Under the pieces are notes generated by a model. It made no database searches. It was not told where the DNA came from and saw only the letters and a program-made list of their open reading frames with translations. 64,000 nt of DNA from Lachnospiraceae bacterium (GTDB lineage Bacteria; Bacillota; Clostridia; Lachnospirales; Lachnospiraceae). Below, piece after piece: positions 28,177 through 38,633 of the stretch. The stretch lies in NCBI GenBank assembly GCA_022510705.1, contig JAFLSX010000002.1:1-64000 (forward strand). Reading direction: 5' to 3'. The translations under genes and the position numbers were made by a program. The first letter of the stretch is position 1. Each line of letters starts with the position of its first letter.

Positions 28177-28310
28177 GCGCGTAGGCATAAGGCAAGCGAA
28201 AATGCTTGCATATCCATTTGCCGCTGCCCGCGAACCAGCGAAACTCGCAAAGCGTGTTTCGGCTGGTTGCAGAAGGAAATTTTGCCACCATAAAAAGAAA
28301 GGAACCAGAT

Positions 28311-29345
28311 ATGAAAGAGAAATTAAATCAAATCAAGGAACAGGCCATTGCCCAGATTGAAGCCGTGAGTGTGCAGAGTGCACAGGCCCTGGACAAGTTA
28401 AATGACATTCGTGTCAACTATCTTGGCAAGAAGGGAGAACTGACAGCTCTTTTAAAAGGTATGAAGGATGTGGCTCCCGAGGAGAGACCCAAAGTGGGAC
28501 AGATGGTAAACGATGTGCGTGCCCAGATTGAGCAGGTTTTGGAAAAGGCCACGGAAAAGATGAAAAAGGCTGCACTGGAGGGCCTGCTGGCGGCTGAGAA
28601 AATTGATGTTACGCTCCCGGCTGATAAGAGTGTGATCGGTCACAGGCATCCAAATACCATTGCATTGGAAGAGGTAGAGCGTATCTTCGTGGGAATGGGC
28701 TATGAGGTTGTGGAAGGTCCGGAGATAGAAAAGGATTATTATAATTTTGAAGCTCTGAATATTCCTGATGATCATCCGGCTAAGGATGAACAGGATACTT
28801 TTTATATTAACGGTGATATTCTGCTGCGTACCCAGACTTCCGGAACACAGGTACATGAGCTGGAGAAGGGCAGACTGCCCATCCGTATGCTGGCACCCGG
28901 CAGAGTATTTCGTTCGGACGAAGTGGATGCTACCCATTCTCCCTGTTTTCATCAGATAGAGGGTCTGGTAGTGGATAAAGGCATTACCTTCGCCGATCTA
29001 AAGGGAACGCTGGCGGAGTTTGCCAAAGAGCTTTTTGGGGAGGAAACCAAAGTGAAATTCCGTCCTCATCATTTTCCTTTCACAGAGCCTTCTGCAGAGA
29101 TGGATGTTACTTGTTTTAAATGCGGGGGCAGTGGCTGCCGTTTTTGTAAGGGCAGTGGCTGGATAGAGATATTAGGCTGCGGTATGGTACATCCCCATGT
29201 ACTTCAGATGAGCGGTGTGGATCCTGAGGAATACACGGGCTTTGCTTTTGGTGTGGGACTGGAGCGTATTGCCCTCTTAAAATATGAAATTGACGACATG
29301 CGTCTTATGTATGAAAACGATATTCGTTTTCTGAAGCAGTTTTAA
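28311..29345 (+). CDS. pheS: Phenylalanyl-tRNA synthetase subunit alpha
   Basis: MKEKLNQIKEQAIAQIEAV...LNDIRVNYLGKKGELTALLKGM; FNFEALN, LLRTQTSGTQVH, RIALLKYEIDDMRL; RBS gaaaggaacc. Confidence 0.95.
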   Translation: MKEKLNQIKEQAIAQIEAVSVQSAQALDKLNDIRVNYLGKKGELTALLKGMKDVAPEERPKVGQMVNDVRAQIEQVLEKATEKMKKAALEGLLAAEKIDVTLPADKSVIGHRHPNTIALEEVERIFVGMGYEVVEGPEIEKDYYNFEALNIPDDHPAKDEQDTFYINGDILLRTQTSGTQVHELEKGRLPIRMLAPGRVFRSDEVDATHSPCFHQIEGLVVDKGITFADLKGTLAEFAKELFGEETKVKFRPHHFPFTEPSAEMDVTCFKCGGSGCRFCKGSGWIEILGCGMVHPHVLQMSGVDPEEYTGFAFGVGLERIALLKYEIDDMRLMYENDIRFLKQF

Positions 29346-29363
29346 GGCGGAAAGGAGTAGGAG

Positions 29364-31796
29364 ATGAATACAGCATTATCATGGATTAAAGCATATGTAC
29401 CCGAGTTAGAATGTACGGATCAGGAATACTGCGACAGGATGACGCTAAGCGGTACCAAAGTAGAAGGTTATGCCAGACTGGATAAAAATCTGGAAAAAAT
29501 AGTGGTGGGTGAGATCAAGAAAATTGATAAGCATCCCGATGCAGACAAATTAATTGTTTGTCAAGTAAATATCGGCAGTGAAGAGATACAGATCGTAACC
29601 GGTGCACCCAATGTAAAAGAGGGGGATAAGGTTCCTGTTGTTTTGGACGGCGGCAGAGTGGCCGGAGGTCACGATGGCGGTCCGCTTCCGGAAGAAGGTA
29701 TTAAGATCAAAGCCGGCAAGTTAAGAGGAGTGGAGTCAAACGGTATGATGTGCTCCATTGAGGAATTGGGGTCTTCTAAGGATATGTATCCGGAAGCGCC
29801 GGAAAACGGTATCTATATTCTGCCTACGGATGCTATACCGGGTGAGGATGCGGTGGCACTTTTAGGTATGCGTGATACGGTTTTCGAGTATGAAGTTACC
29901 AGTAACCGTGTAGACTGCTACAGTGTTTTGGGAATTGCCAGGGAAGCGGCTGTTACCTTTGGTAAACCTTTCCTGCCGCCGATAGTTGAGGTAAAGGAAA
30001 ACAGTGAGGATGTTAATGATTATGTGAGCGTAGAGGTGGAGGATAGTGAGCTTTGCAGCAGATACTGTGCAAGGGTATGTACCAATATTAAAATTGCACC
30101 GTCTCCCGAATGGATGCAGAGAAGATTGGCGGCAAGCGGCATTCGTCCCATCAATAACTTAGTAGATATTACCAATTACGTGATGGAAGAATACGGACAG
30201 CCCATGCACGCATTCGATCTGGATACTGTGGCAGGACATAAGATCATCGTACGCAGAGCAAAAGACGGAGAGGAATTCCAGACGCTGGACGGCCAGATAC
30301 GGAAGCTGGATAAGGATATCTTAATGATATGCGATGCGGAAAAGGAAATCGGTATTGCGGGTATCATGGGCGGTGAAAATTCCAAAATTACAGACAGTGT
30401 CAAAACGGTATTGTTTGAGGCTGCTACTTTTAACGGACCCAATATCAGAAAGTCAGCTAAGAGGCTGGGACTGCGTACCGACGCTTCCGGCAAGTTTGAG
30501 AAGGGCCTGGATCCTGTCAATGCGCGTGAGGCCATTGACAGAGCCTGTCAGCTGATTCAGGAATTAGGCTGTGGCGAGGTAGTAGGAGGTACGGTGGATG
30601 TATGCGCATCCCTTTCTCCTTTGCGTGTGCTGCCTTTTGAGCCTAAGAAATACAATGAACTGCTGGGTACCGAAGTGTCTGATGAGCAGATGCTTTCCAT
30701 TTTTGAAAAGCTCGGTATCCGCATTATGAAAGGTGCGGATGGACAAATTGATCTGGAGATTCCTTCTTTTAGACAGGATTTGCTTAGCAGAGCCGATTTA
30801 GCGGAAGAAGTAGCAAGATTCTACGGCTATGACAAGATTCCGGTGACTCTGCCTAAGAGCAGTTCGACTACTGGAAAGCTCTCTTTCAAGCTCCGTATAG
30901 AGCAGAAGGCCAGGGACATTGCAGAATACTGCGGATTCTCCCAAGGTATGAGCTATTCCTTTGAAAGTCCCAAGGTATTCGATAAATTAATGTTGGATGC
31001 AGAAGATAAGACCAGAGAAGCTATTACCATATCAAATCCCTTAGGAGAGGATTTCTCCATCATGAGAACCATCTCCTTAAATGGTATGCTCCTTAGTCTG
31101 TCTACCAACTACAACAGAAGAAATAAGGACGTGCGCCTCTATGAATTAGGCAATATTTATATACCGAAGGCACTGCCGCTTACGGAACTGCCGGATGAGA
31201 GAATGCAGTTTACGCTGGGCTTTTACGGAAACGGCAATTTCTATACTTTAAAGGGCGTAGTTGAGGAATTTTTGGAGAGTATAGGAATAACAGAAAAACT
31301 CACCTGTGATCCTGCAGCAGGGAAAAATTTCCTGCATCCCGGCCGGCAGGCCAATATCTTGTATAAAGGCCAGCTGTTGGGTTATCTCGGTGAGGTACAT
31401 CCTTTGGTTTGTGAGAATTACTCCATTGGAACAAAGGCCTATGTGGCGGTAATTGATATGCCCTCGGTATTGCCTTTTGCAACCTTTGACCGCAAGTATG
31501 AGGGCATTGCAAAATATCCTGCAATTACCAGAGATATTTCCATGGTGGTGGAAAAGACGGTGCTGGCGGGAGAGATTGAGGATGTGATTGCACAGCGGGG
31601 CGGTAAGCTTTTAGAGTCCTACAGTCTGTTCGATGTTTATGAAGGGAACCAGATTAAAGAGGGTTACAGATCCATGGCATATACCATTTCTTTTAGGGCT
31701 AAGGACAGAACCTTAGAGGAAGCGGATGTATCGGGAGCCATGAAGAAGATCCTAAACGGATTAGAGCAGCTGGGAGCACAGCTGCGTGATAAATAG
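29364..31796 (+). CDS. pheT: Phenylalanyl-tRNA synthetase subunit beta
   Basis: tRNA-binding N-domain (VGEIKKIDKHPDADKLIVCQVNIG), B3/B4, B5, FDX-ACB C-terminus. Confidence 0.95.
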   Translation: MNTALSWIKAYVPELECTDQEYCDRMTLSGTKVEGYARLDKNLEKIVVGEIKKIDKHPDADKLIVCQVNIGSEEIQIVTGAPNVKEGDKVPVVLDGGRVAGGHDGGPLPEEGIKIKAGKLRGVESNGMMCSIEELGSSKDMYPEAPENGIYILPTDAIPGEDAVALLGMRDTVFEYEVTSNRVDCYSVLGIAREAAVTFGKPFLPPIVEVKENSEDVNDYVSVEVEDSELCSRYCARVCTNIKIAPSPEWMQRRLAASGIRPINNLVDITNYVMEEYGQPMHAFDLDTVAGHKIIVRRAKDGEEFQTLDGQIRKLDKDILMICDAEKEIGIAGIMGGENSKITDSVKTVLFEAATFNGPNIRKSAKRLGLRTDASGKFEKGLDPVNAREAIDRACQLIQELGCGEVVGGTVDVCASLSPLRVLPFEPKKYNELLGTEVSDEQMLSIFEKLGIRIMKGADGQIDLEIPSFRQDLLSRADLAEEVARFYGYDKIPVTLPKSSSTTGKLSFKLRIEQKARDIAEYCGFSQGMSYSFESPKVFDKLMLDAEDKTREAITISNPLGEDFSIMRTISLNGMLLSLSTNYNRRNKDVRLYELGNIYIPKALPLTELPDERMQFTLGFYGNGNFYTLKGVVEEFLESIGITEKLTCDPAAGKNFLHPGRQANILYKGQLLGYLGEVHPLVCENYSIGTKAYVAVIDMPSVLPFATFDRKYEGIAKYPAITRDISMVVEKTVLAGEIEDVIAQRGGKLLESYSLFDVYEGNQIKEGYRSMAYTISFRAKDRTLEEADVSGAMKKILNGLEQLGAQLRDK

Positions 31797-31816
31797 AGAA
31801 AGGAAGAGGTTTGGAT

Positions 31817-33238
31817 ATGGAAAGAAAGAATTTATGGGAAACCTATGATGCTAAGCAGTTAAAAGAATTAGAAAAACTTTGTGCAGAATACAGAGATTTT
31901 CTGGATAAGGGAAAGACGGAAAGAGAATGTATTGACACGATTGTCAATATGTTGGATCAAGCCGGATATGTAGAACTGCAAAAAGCCGTGGCTGCAGGAA
32001 AGAAGTTAAAGCAGGGTGACAAGGTATATGCAGTATGGATGAACAAGTCCATTGCGATTTATCAGCTTGGCAGCAAGCCGATAGAGGACGGATTGAATAT
32101 CTTGGGAGCCCATATTGATTCCCCCAGAATGGATGTAAAGCAGAATCCTCTCTATGAGGATGGAGGATTTGCCTATCTGGATACCCACTATTACGGCGGT
32201 GTTAAGAAATATCAGTGGGTAACCATTCCGCTTGCGCTGCACGGTGTCATTGTGAAGAAGGATGGAACTACAGTGGAACTCAATATCGGGGAAGAGGAAG
32301 ATGATCCCGTATTCTTTGTCTCCGATCTGCTGATACATCTGGCAGGAGAGCAGTTAGAGAAAAAGGCTTCCAAGGTAATAGAGGGAGAAGCGCTGGATCT
32401 GATCGTGGGAAACAAGCCCTTAGTACTTGAACCCGGAAAAGAGAAGGATGCAGATAAAAAAGAGGCAAAGGAAGCTGTTAAAGCGGGCGTTCTGGATATA
32501 TTAAAGAATACCTACGGTGTGGAGGAAGAGGATTTTATCTCGGCGGAATTGGAAATCGTACCCGCCGGAAAGGCAAGAGAGGCAGGCCTGGATCGAAGCA
32601 TGGTTTTAGCATACGGACAGGACGACAGAGTCTGTGCCTATACTTCCTTAAAGGCTATGCTGGATACGAAGAAGACGGAGCGGACCATGTGCTGTATTTT
32701 GGTAGATAAAGAAGAGATCGGTTCCGTGGGCGCTACCGGTATGCAGTCTAAATTCTTTGAAAATTCTCTGGCGGAGCTGATGGCCCTGGCGGGAGAATAC
32801 AGTGAGCTGGCTTTAAGAAGAGCACTGGCACGCTCCTGTATGCTTTCTTCCGATGTCAGTGCCGGATTTGACCCGAATTTTGCCTCCAGCTTTGAAAAGA
32901 AAAATGCCGCATTCTTAGGAAACGGTATGGTATTTAATAAGTTTACGGGGTCAAGAGGCAAATCCGGATCCAACGACGCCAATGCGGAATTCATGGCCCA
33001 TATCAGAGGTATTTTTGATAAAAAGAACATTCACTTCCAGACTGCCGAGTTAGGCAAGGTAGATGTGGGCGGCGGCGGAACCATCGCTTACATTCTGGCC
33101 CTCTATGGCATGAACGTGATCGACAGCGGTGTGGCAGTGTTAAATATGCATGCACCCTGGGAGGCTACCAGCAAGGCGGATATCTACGAAACCTACCGTG
33201 GCTATAAAGCCTTTGTCGAAGGGGCCAGTCTGACATGA
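31817..33238 (+). CDS. M18 family aminopeptidase
   Basis: [84 protein letters not shown]. Confidence 0.92.
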   Translation: MERKNLWETYDAKQLKELEKLCAEYRDFLDKGKTERECIDTIVNMLDQAGYVELQKAVAAGKKLKQGDKVYAVWMNKSIAIYQLGSKPIEDGLNILGAHIDSPRMDVKQNPLYEDGGFAYLDTHYYGGVKKYQWVTIPLALHGVIVKKDGTTVELNIGEEEDDPVFFVSDLLIHLAGEQLEKKASKVIEGEALDLIVGNKPLVLEPGKEKDADKKEAKEAVKAGVLDILKNTYGVEEEDFISAELEIVPAGKAREAGLDRSMVLAYGQDDRVCAYTSLKAMLDTKKTERTMCCILVDKEEIGSVGATGMQSKFFENSLAELMALAGEYSELALRRALARSCMLSSDVSAGFDPNFASSFEKKNAAFLGNGMVFNKFTGSRGKSGSNDANAEFMAHIRGIFDKKNIHFQTAELGKVDVGGGGTIAYILALYGMNVIDSGVAVLNMHAPWEATSKADIYETYRGYKAFVEGASLT

Positions 33239-34269
33239 CAGAACTTAAAAAATCCGATTTTTATTTTGCGCTGCCCCAAGAGTTGATCGCACAGGATCCT
33301 CTTGGGGACAGATCATCATCCCGGCTGCTTTTCCTTGATAAAAAAACGGGAGAGACAGAGCATCATGTCTTTCGTGAGATAAAGGAGTATTTAAGGCCGG
33401 GAGACTGTCTGGTTTTAAACAATACCAAGGTCATACCTGCCAGACTTCTTGGAAGTAAGGAGGATACCGGCGGGACGGTGGAGGTACTGTTGTTAAATCG
33501 GCGGGAAAAAGATATCTGGGAAACATTAGTAAAGCCCGGGAAGAAGTGTAAACCCGGCACCCGTCTGGTATTTGGAGAAGGTCTGCTTAAAGGAGAGGTT
33601 TTGGATGTAGTGGAGGAGGGCAATCGACTGATTCGGTTTTCCTATGAAGGTATTTTTGAAGAAATACTGGATAGGCTGGGTGAAATGCCCTTACCTCCCT
33701 ATATAACCCACAAACTGCAGGATAAAAACCGCTATCAGACAGTGTATGCCAAATATGAGGGAAGTGCAGCAGCGCCTACGGCGGGGTTGCATTTTACCGA
33801 AGAATTGTTGGCAGAGCTTGAAAAAAAGGGAATTGCGTTGGTCTATGTAACCCTGCATGTGGGATTAGGAACATTTCGACCGGTGAAGGCTGAGAACGTG
33901 TTAGATCATCATATGCATTCCGAATATTACGAGGTGACTAAGGAAGCGGCGGATACCATTAACCGTATCAAAGCGGAAGGCGGTCGTATTATCTGTGTGG
34001 GAACTACGAGCTGTCGGACAATAGAGAGTGCGTCGGATGAAAATGGAAATGTTCGGGCTGGCTGCGGGAATACAGCAATTTTTATTTATCCCGGTTATCG
34101 GTTTAAAGTGTTGGATGCGTTGATAACCAATTTTCATCTGCCGGAGTCCACATTAGTCATGCTGGTTTCGGCGCTGGCGGGAAGAGAGCATATTCTGGCT
34201 GCTTATGAAGAGGCCGTGCGGGAGAAATACCGTTTTTTCTCCTTTGGGGATGCAATGTTTATCTATTAA
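33235..34269 (+). CDS. queA: S-adenosylmethionine:tRNA ribosyltransferase-isomerase
   Basis: [75 protein letters not shown]. Confidence 0.96.
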   Translation: MTELKKSDFYFALPQELIAQDPLGDRSSSRLLFLDKKTGETEHHVFREIKEYLRPGDCLVLNNTKVIPARLLGSKEDTGGTVEVLLLNRREKDIWETLVKPGKKCKPGTRLVFGEGLLKGEVLDVVEEGNRLIRFSYEGIFEEILDRLGEMPLPPYITHKLQDKNRYQTVYAKYEGSAAAPTAGLHFTEELLAELEKKGIALVYVTLHVGLGTFRPVKAENVLDHHMHSEYYEVTKEAADTINRIKAEGGRIICVGTTSCRTIESASDENGNVRAGCGNTAIFIYPGYRFKVLDALITNFHLPESTLVMLVSALAGREHILAAYEEAVREKYRFFSFGDAMFIY

Positions 34270-34351
34270 GACCAAGGTTTACTTTTATAAAGTGTTTTGC
34301 TATAATGAACATATTAATGCGGAGAAATCCGGGGAAGGTTACGGTATAAAG

Positions 34352-34687
34352 ATGGAAGAAAGAAGAAAAACGATACGAACCCAGTTACAGTCAAGTATTG
34401 TGGTGAAACGACTGGATAGCGAGAAGGAAGAAAAAGTGGGAATTGAGATTGTGGATGTTTCCAAGACCGGTGTGGGATTTCTTTGCACTGAAGCACTTAC
34501 CATTGGTGCGGTTTATGAGGCCAATCTGACAATCTGGACCAAGGACGTCCTCCATGCTATATTGGAAATTGTGAGAATAGAGAAGAAAGAAGCGGCCTTT
34601 TCCTATGGCGCAATTTTTGTAGGAATGCCGGAAATGGATGCTTCCCGTATATCAGTTTACCAAACGGTGGAAGCAAGCAAAGAATAA
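34352..34687 (+). CDS. PilZ domain protein
   Basis: MEERRKTIRTQLQSSIVVKRLDS...IEIVDVSKTGVGFLCTEAL: RxxxR and D/NxSxxG PilZ signatures. Confidence 0.75.
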   Translation: MEERRKTIRTQLQSSIVVKRLDSEKEEKVGIEIVDVSKTGVGFLCTEALTIGAVYEANLTIWTKDVLHAILEIVRIEKKEAAFSYGAIFVGMPEMDASRISVYQTVEASKE

Positions 34688-34750
34688 ATACACACAACAA
34701 GAAAACAGTGAAGCGAAGTAATGCTGCAGACACTGATAAGGAGGATAAAT

Positions 34751-36688
34751 ATGTTTTGTGAGAAATGCGGAACGCAATTACAGGATGATGAGAGATTTTG
34801 TCCTAAATGTGGTACGCCCGTACCCATTTTAGGGGATACTACTCCCCAGGCGGTAGAGACGCCTGTTCAAGCAGCAGTGGCGCAGGCCCCTATCCCGAAT
34901 GTAGAGGCGCAGGCCCCTATCCCGAATGTGCAGGCGCAGGCACCTATCCCGAATGTGCAGGTTCAGACGCCCATTCCGGCTGCCGTGGCGCAGCCGAATG
35001 AAAAAAAGAAAGGGAAGTCTAAAATATTACTTCCTATTCTGATCGCGGCAGCGGCAGTAGCCGTAGTAGCCTTAGTTGTGGTTGTTAATGCTGCAAGGAT
35101 TGGTAACTTTTTCCATAAAACATTCTCCTCACCTGAAAAATATTATCAGTATGTGGAGTCAAAAAACGCAGAGGAAATGGCGGAGATCATGGCGTCATAT
35201 TATGGGAACTATGTGGATAGTGCAAAGAACGCCTTTAACACCACTTACAATACATCCGTATCGGTAGAAATCGGCGAAGCGGGTAAGGACCTTCTGGAAT
35301 TATCAGGTCTGCTCGGTGTGGACTTAAGTTGGTTAGAGAGTGCTTCCCTAAGCGGTGGAGTAACGCTGAATGATGACAAAATGAGTATAAACCTGGCTGT
35401 CGGTGTGAATAAGGATAATCTGATGTCCTTGATCACGTTATTTAATGTGGATGAAGGAGAGGCATATCTCCAGATTCCGGAGCTGACGAGCACTTACATA
35501 GGAATAGAAATTGATGATTATTCTTACGATGATTTCCTGGATGAATGGGAAGAGATGAAGGAAGTATACGTTGAGACCTTTGATTCCCTGCCAAGTGAAG
35601 CCGGACTGGAAAAGCTGTTAGCCAAATATATGAAAATTGCATTAGGCGCCATAGAGGATGTGGAGAAAAAAGATAAGACATTGAAAGTGGAAGGCGTTGA
35701 ACAAAAATGCACCGCACTGATCATTACGATAGATGCCGATACTATGGCGGATATTCTGGAGGCCATTCTGGATGAGGCAGAGGATGACAAGGAATTGGAG
35801 AAGTTTATTGTTGTTCTTGCCGAGGCCATGGATGAAGACGGTGACGATTTATATGATGAGCTGATAGACGGTCTTGAGTATATGCAGAAATCCTTAAGCA
35901 GAGTACGAAGCAGTGAAGAAATTGTTATGACCGTATATGTGGACGGAAAAGGTAGTGTTGTAGGAAGAGAGATTGAGATAGACGACGTTACGATCAGTCT
36001 GCTGATGCCGGAGAAAGGAAAGAATTTCGGTTATGAGTTCTCCGTAGAAGAAAGGGGCGTTAGCTTTTCTGTTACCGGAAGCGGCAAGAAATCGGGAAAT
36101 AAGATCGACGGTGATTTCCGTGTGCGCTATAACGGCATGACAATGTTGAATATCACGACAGACGATCTGAATCTGAAAACGTTAAAGAGAGGTATGTTAA
36201 ACGGTAAATTGGAAGTGAGTCTGGGTTCCGGTATCGGAACGTTGTTAGCCAGTTCTGCACCGGGAATGTCACTTCTTCAGGATATAAGCTTTAGCCTGGA
36301 TGCCAAGACAACTGAGAATTCTTATGAGTATAAGCTTGGAATAGTCTATGATGATGGGGATATAGGAACCATAACCGTATCCGGTGAGCAAAAGAAGGCA
36401 TCCAATATAAAACTTCCCAATAGTAAAGATGTAATATATGTGGAAGATGAGCGGGATTTAGAAGAATGGGCTGAAGAAATCGATTGGGATAAGGTAATCT
36501 CTAAACTGGAGAAAACAGACTTACCCAGAAGTGTGACTAAATTCTTGAAAAAGCTTGGGGATGCTGTCGAAGATGGTGAAATAGAAGAGTTCCTTGAAGA
36601 CCTGCTGTGGAGTTATTACGGTTACATATCCCCTTATGATACTCCTAGTAATGGTTTTTATATAGATTTTGATGCTGATGGTTATTAA
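34751..36688 (+). CDS. Zinc-ribbon membrane protein with large extracytoplasmic domain
   Basis: MFCEKCGTQLQDDERFCPKCGTPVP, API-repeat linker, TM ILLPILIAAAAVAVVALVVVV, about 530-aa outside domain. Confidence 0.85.
   Translation: MFCEKCGTQLQDDERFCPKCGTPVPILGDTTPQAVETPVQAAVAQAPIPNVEAQAPIPNVQAQAPIPNVQVQTPIPAAVAQPNEKKKGKSKILLPILIAAAAVAVVALVVVVNAARIGNFFHKTFSSPEKYYQYVESKNAEEMAEIMASYYGNYVDSAKNAFNTTYNTSVSVEIGEAGKDLLELSGLLGVDLSWLESASLSGGVTLNDDKMSINLAVGVNKDNLMSLITLFNVDEGEAYLQIPELTSTYIGIEIDDYSYDDFLDEWEEMKEVYVETFDSLPSEAGLEKLLAKYMKIALGAIEDVEKKDKTLKVEGVEQKCTALIITIDADTMADILEAILDEAEDDKELEKFIVVLAEAMDEDGDDLYDELIDGLEYMQKSLSRVRSSEEIVMTVYVDGKGSVVGREIEIDDVTISLLMPEKGKNFGYEFSVEERGVSFSVTGSGKKSGNKIDGDFRVRYNGMTMLNITTDDLNLKTLKRGMLNGKLEVSLGSGIGTLLASSAPGMSLLQDISFSLDAKTTENSYEYKLGIVYDDGDIGTITVSGEQKKASNIKLPNSKDVIYVEDERDLEEWAEEIDWDKVISKLEKTDLPRSVTKFLKKLGDAVEDGEIEEFLEDLLWSYYGYISPYDTPSNGFYIDFDADGY
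34880..34985 (+). repeat. 27-bp coding tandem repeat (A-Q-A-P-I-P-N-V-x)
   Basis: gcgcaggcccctatcccgaatgtgcag units at 34880, 34907, 34934 plus a degenerate unit. Confidence 0.9.
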
Positions 36689-36719
36689 CATGAAACGGTA
36701 CGGGGAGAGTATTTAGATT

Positions 36720-37391
36720 ATGATAATAGAACTGTCGGGAATACAGAAAGCATATAAGCATAATGTAGTATTAAAAAATGTTTCCCTGACGGCGAAGGAA
36801 GGCAGCTGTGTGGGTATTCTGGGCGGTAATGGCTGCGGAAAATCCACACTGCTCACCATTTTGGCGGGTGTGCAGAAAGCGGACGGCGGTACTTTTTCCT
36901 GTGACGGCGCGGATTTATTGACAAATACTGCGCTGAGAAATACTTTACTCGGCTATGTGCCGCAGGACAATCCTCTGATCGAGGAGTTAAACGCCTGGGA
37001 TAATCTGCGTATGTGGTATGACAGTAAGACTTTGAAGCGGGAATTAGATCAGGGCGTATTGGCCATGCTGGATATCGGCAGCTTTTTAAAAGTACCCGTG
37101 CATAAAATGTCCGGCGGTATGAAAAAAAGGCTTTCCATTGGCTGTGCAGTAGCTGCGAAACCGAAGATACTGCTTCTGGATGAACCATCGTCGGCATTGG
37201 ACTTAGTTTGCAAGGAGAAGATATACAATTATTTTGAGACATACAAGGGGGAGGGCGGTATTCTGTTAATGGCAACTCATGATCTGCAGGAGATTTCACT
37301 CTGTGATCAATGTTATCTGTTAAAAGACGGAATGCTGACCCCTTATGTGTATGACGGAGATATCCACCGTCTGGCGGGGAGTTTGTCATGA
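36720..37391 (+). CDS. ABC transporter ATP-binding protein
   Basis: Walker A GGNGCGKSTLL, signature MSGGMKKRLSIGCAV, Walker B KILLLDEPSSALD. Confidence 0.95.
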   Translation: MIIELSGIQKAYKHNVVLKNVSLTAKEGSCVGILGGNGCGKSTLLTILAGVQKADGGTFSCDGADLLTNTALRNTLLGYVPQDNPLIEELNAWDNLRMWYDSKTLKRELDQGVLAMLDIGSFLKVPVHKMSGGMKKRLSIGCAVAAKPKILLLDEPSSALDLVCKEKIYNYFETYKGEGGILLMATHDLQEISLCDQCYLLKDGMLTPYVYDGDIHRLAGSLS

Positions 37392-38626
37392 ACGGTTTTT
37401 TAACTTACCTTTATATACAGCTGCGCCGTGCAGTTAAGCTTTTGCCGGTGATGATGACAGTGACACTGTTAGTATGTGGTTGTGTGGGGGCTTTTGCAGT
37501 GCTGTACCTGGGTACTGAAATGGCCGGGCAAAATAAAAAATACCGTATAGCCGTTGTAGGGGATACCACGGATTCTTATCTGGGATTTGGTATATCCGCC
37601 CTTTCTGTGTTGGATGACTCTCGGTTCATGGTAGATTTTCCTTCTATGACGGAAGAGGAGGCCAGAAGGGAATTGGCTGCAGGAAAAATCACTGCTTATG
37701 CCAAGGTACCCGATGGGCTGGTGGAATCCATTGTGGAGGGCAGCAATGACAAACCGATTGTCTTTGTGACCGCCACAGGATCAAAAGTCATTACAGGCTT
37801 TCTGGTAGAAGAACTGACAGAAGAAGCTTCCTCCTTGGTTGTTCGTTCTCAGAGCGCTATTTACGGCATGCAGAGGATTCTATGGGACAATGGGATGGGA
37901 GATCTGTGGTGGGAAGCTACAGAGAGTTTGAATCTGCGATTGCTTGATATGGTATTGAATCGTACCAAATTGTGCGGGTTGGAGTTTCAGGGGATGGCAA
38001 ACGGTCTTTCAACGGAGGGATACTATTTTTGTAGTATGCTGATTTTTTTTCTGCTTCTTGCAGGAATTAACAGCAGTCCACTGTTTGCGAAAAAGAGCCG
38101 TGAACTGATGAAATTGTTGGCTGCCAGAGGCGTGAGTATTTACGAACAGATAGCAGGTGAATATCTTGCGTATCTGTTTCTGAATCTCTGCTGTCTTCTG
38201 GGAGTATTTCTGGTGTTGGTGCCGGTATTTAAAAGCGGCGTGATACAGCTTGCCGAGTGGGAAAAAATGGGAGTTGAAATACTGGCTGGTTTTTATGTGA
38301 GGATGATTCCGGTGGTGGCAGTGCTGACTGCCATGCAATTTCTATTATACGAATTAGTGACCGGTGTGGTCAATGGCATCCTGTTACAGTTTATTTGCTG
38401 TATCAGTATGGCCTATCTGTCCGGATGTTTTTATCCTGCCGGTATGTTCCCGGATATCTTGAAACGTATTGGTGAAGGATTGCCTACGGGCGTGGTTCTC
38501 CGTTATGCGGATGAGGGTCTGATGGGAGAGCGTACCCTGGGAATAGGTTTCGGATTACTGATATACTTGGCTGTATTTCTAGGGGTGTCAATGTTTGCCA
38601 GAAGTTTACGGATCCAGAGAGGATAG
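37388..38626 (+). CDS. ABC-2 type permease
   Basis: One N-terminal TM, large outside loop, C-terminal TM cluster; overlaps ATPase stop. Confidence 0.8.
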   Translation: MNGFLTYLYIQLRRAVKLLPVMMTVTLLVCGCVGAFAVLYLGTEMAGQNKKYRIAVVGDTTDSYLGFGISALSVLDDSRFMVDFPSMTEEEARRELAAGKITAYAKVPDGLVESIVEGSNDKPIVFVTATGSKVITGFLVEELTEEASSLVVRSQSAIYGMQRILWDNGMGDLWWEATESLNLRLLDMVLNRTKLCGLEFQGMANGLSTEGYYFCSMLIFFLLLAGINSSPLFAKKSRELMKLLAARGVSIYEQIAGEYLAYLFLNLCCLLGVFLVLVPVFKSGVIQLAEWEKMGVEILAGFYVRMIPVVAVLTAMQFLLYELVTGVVNGILLQFICCISMAYLSGCFYPAGMFPDILKRIGEGLPTGVVLRYADEGLMGERTLGIGFGLLIYLAVFLGVSMFARSLRIQRG

Positions 38627-38633
38627 GCAAAAG

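Noticed and set aside
28206-28310. Extended N-terminus of pheS (379-aa ORF version)
   Set aside because: Canonical PheS start MKEKLNQIKEQA with RBS is at 28311; upstream codons belong to the structured leader.
27986-28360. 124-aa + ORF upstream of pheS
   Set aside because: Runs through the T-box leader and terminator; no recognisable domain.
36853-37389. 178-aa minus-strand ORF within the ABC ATPase gene
   Set aside because: Antisense to a CDS with all Walker/signature motifs.
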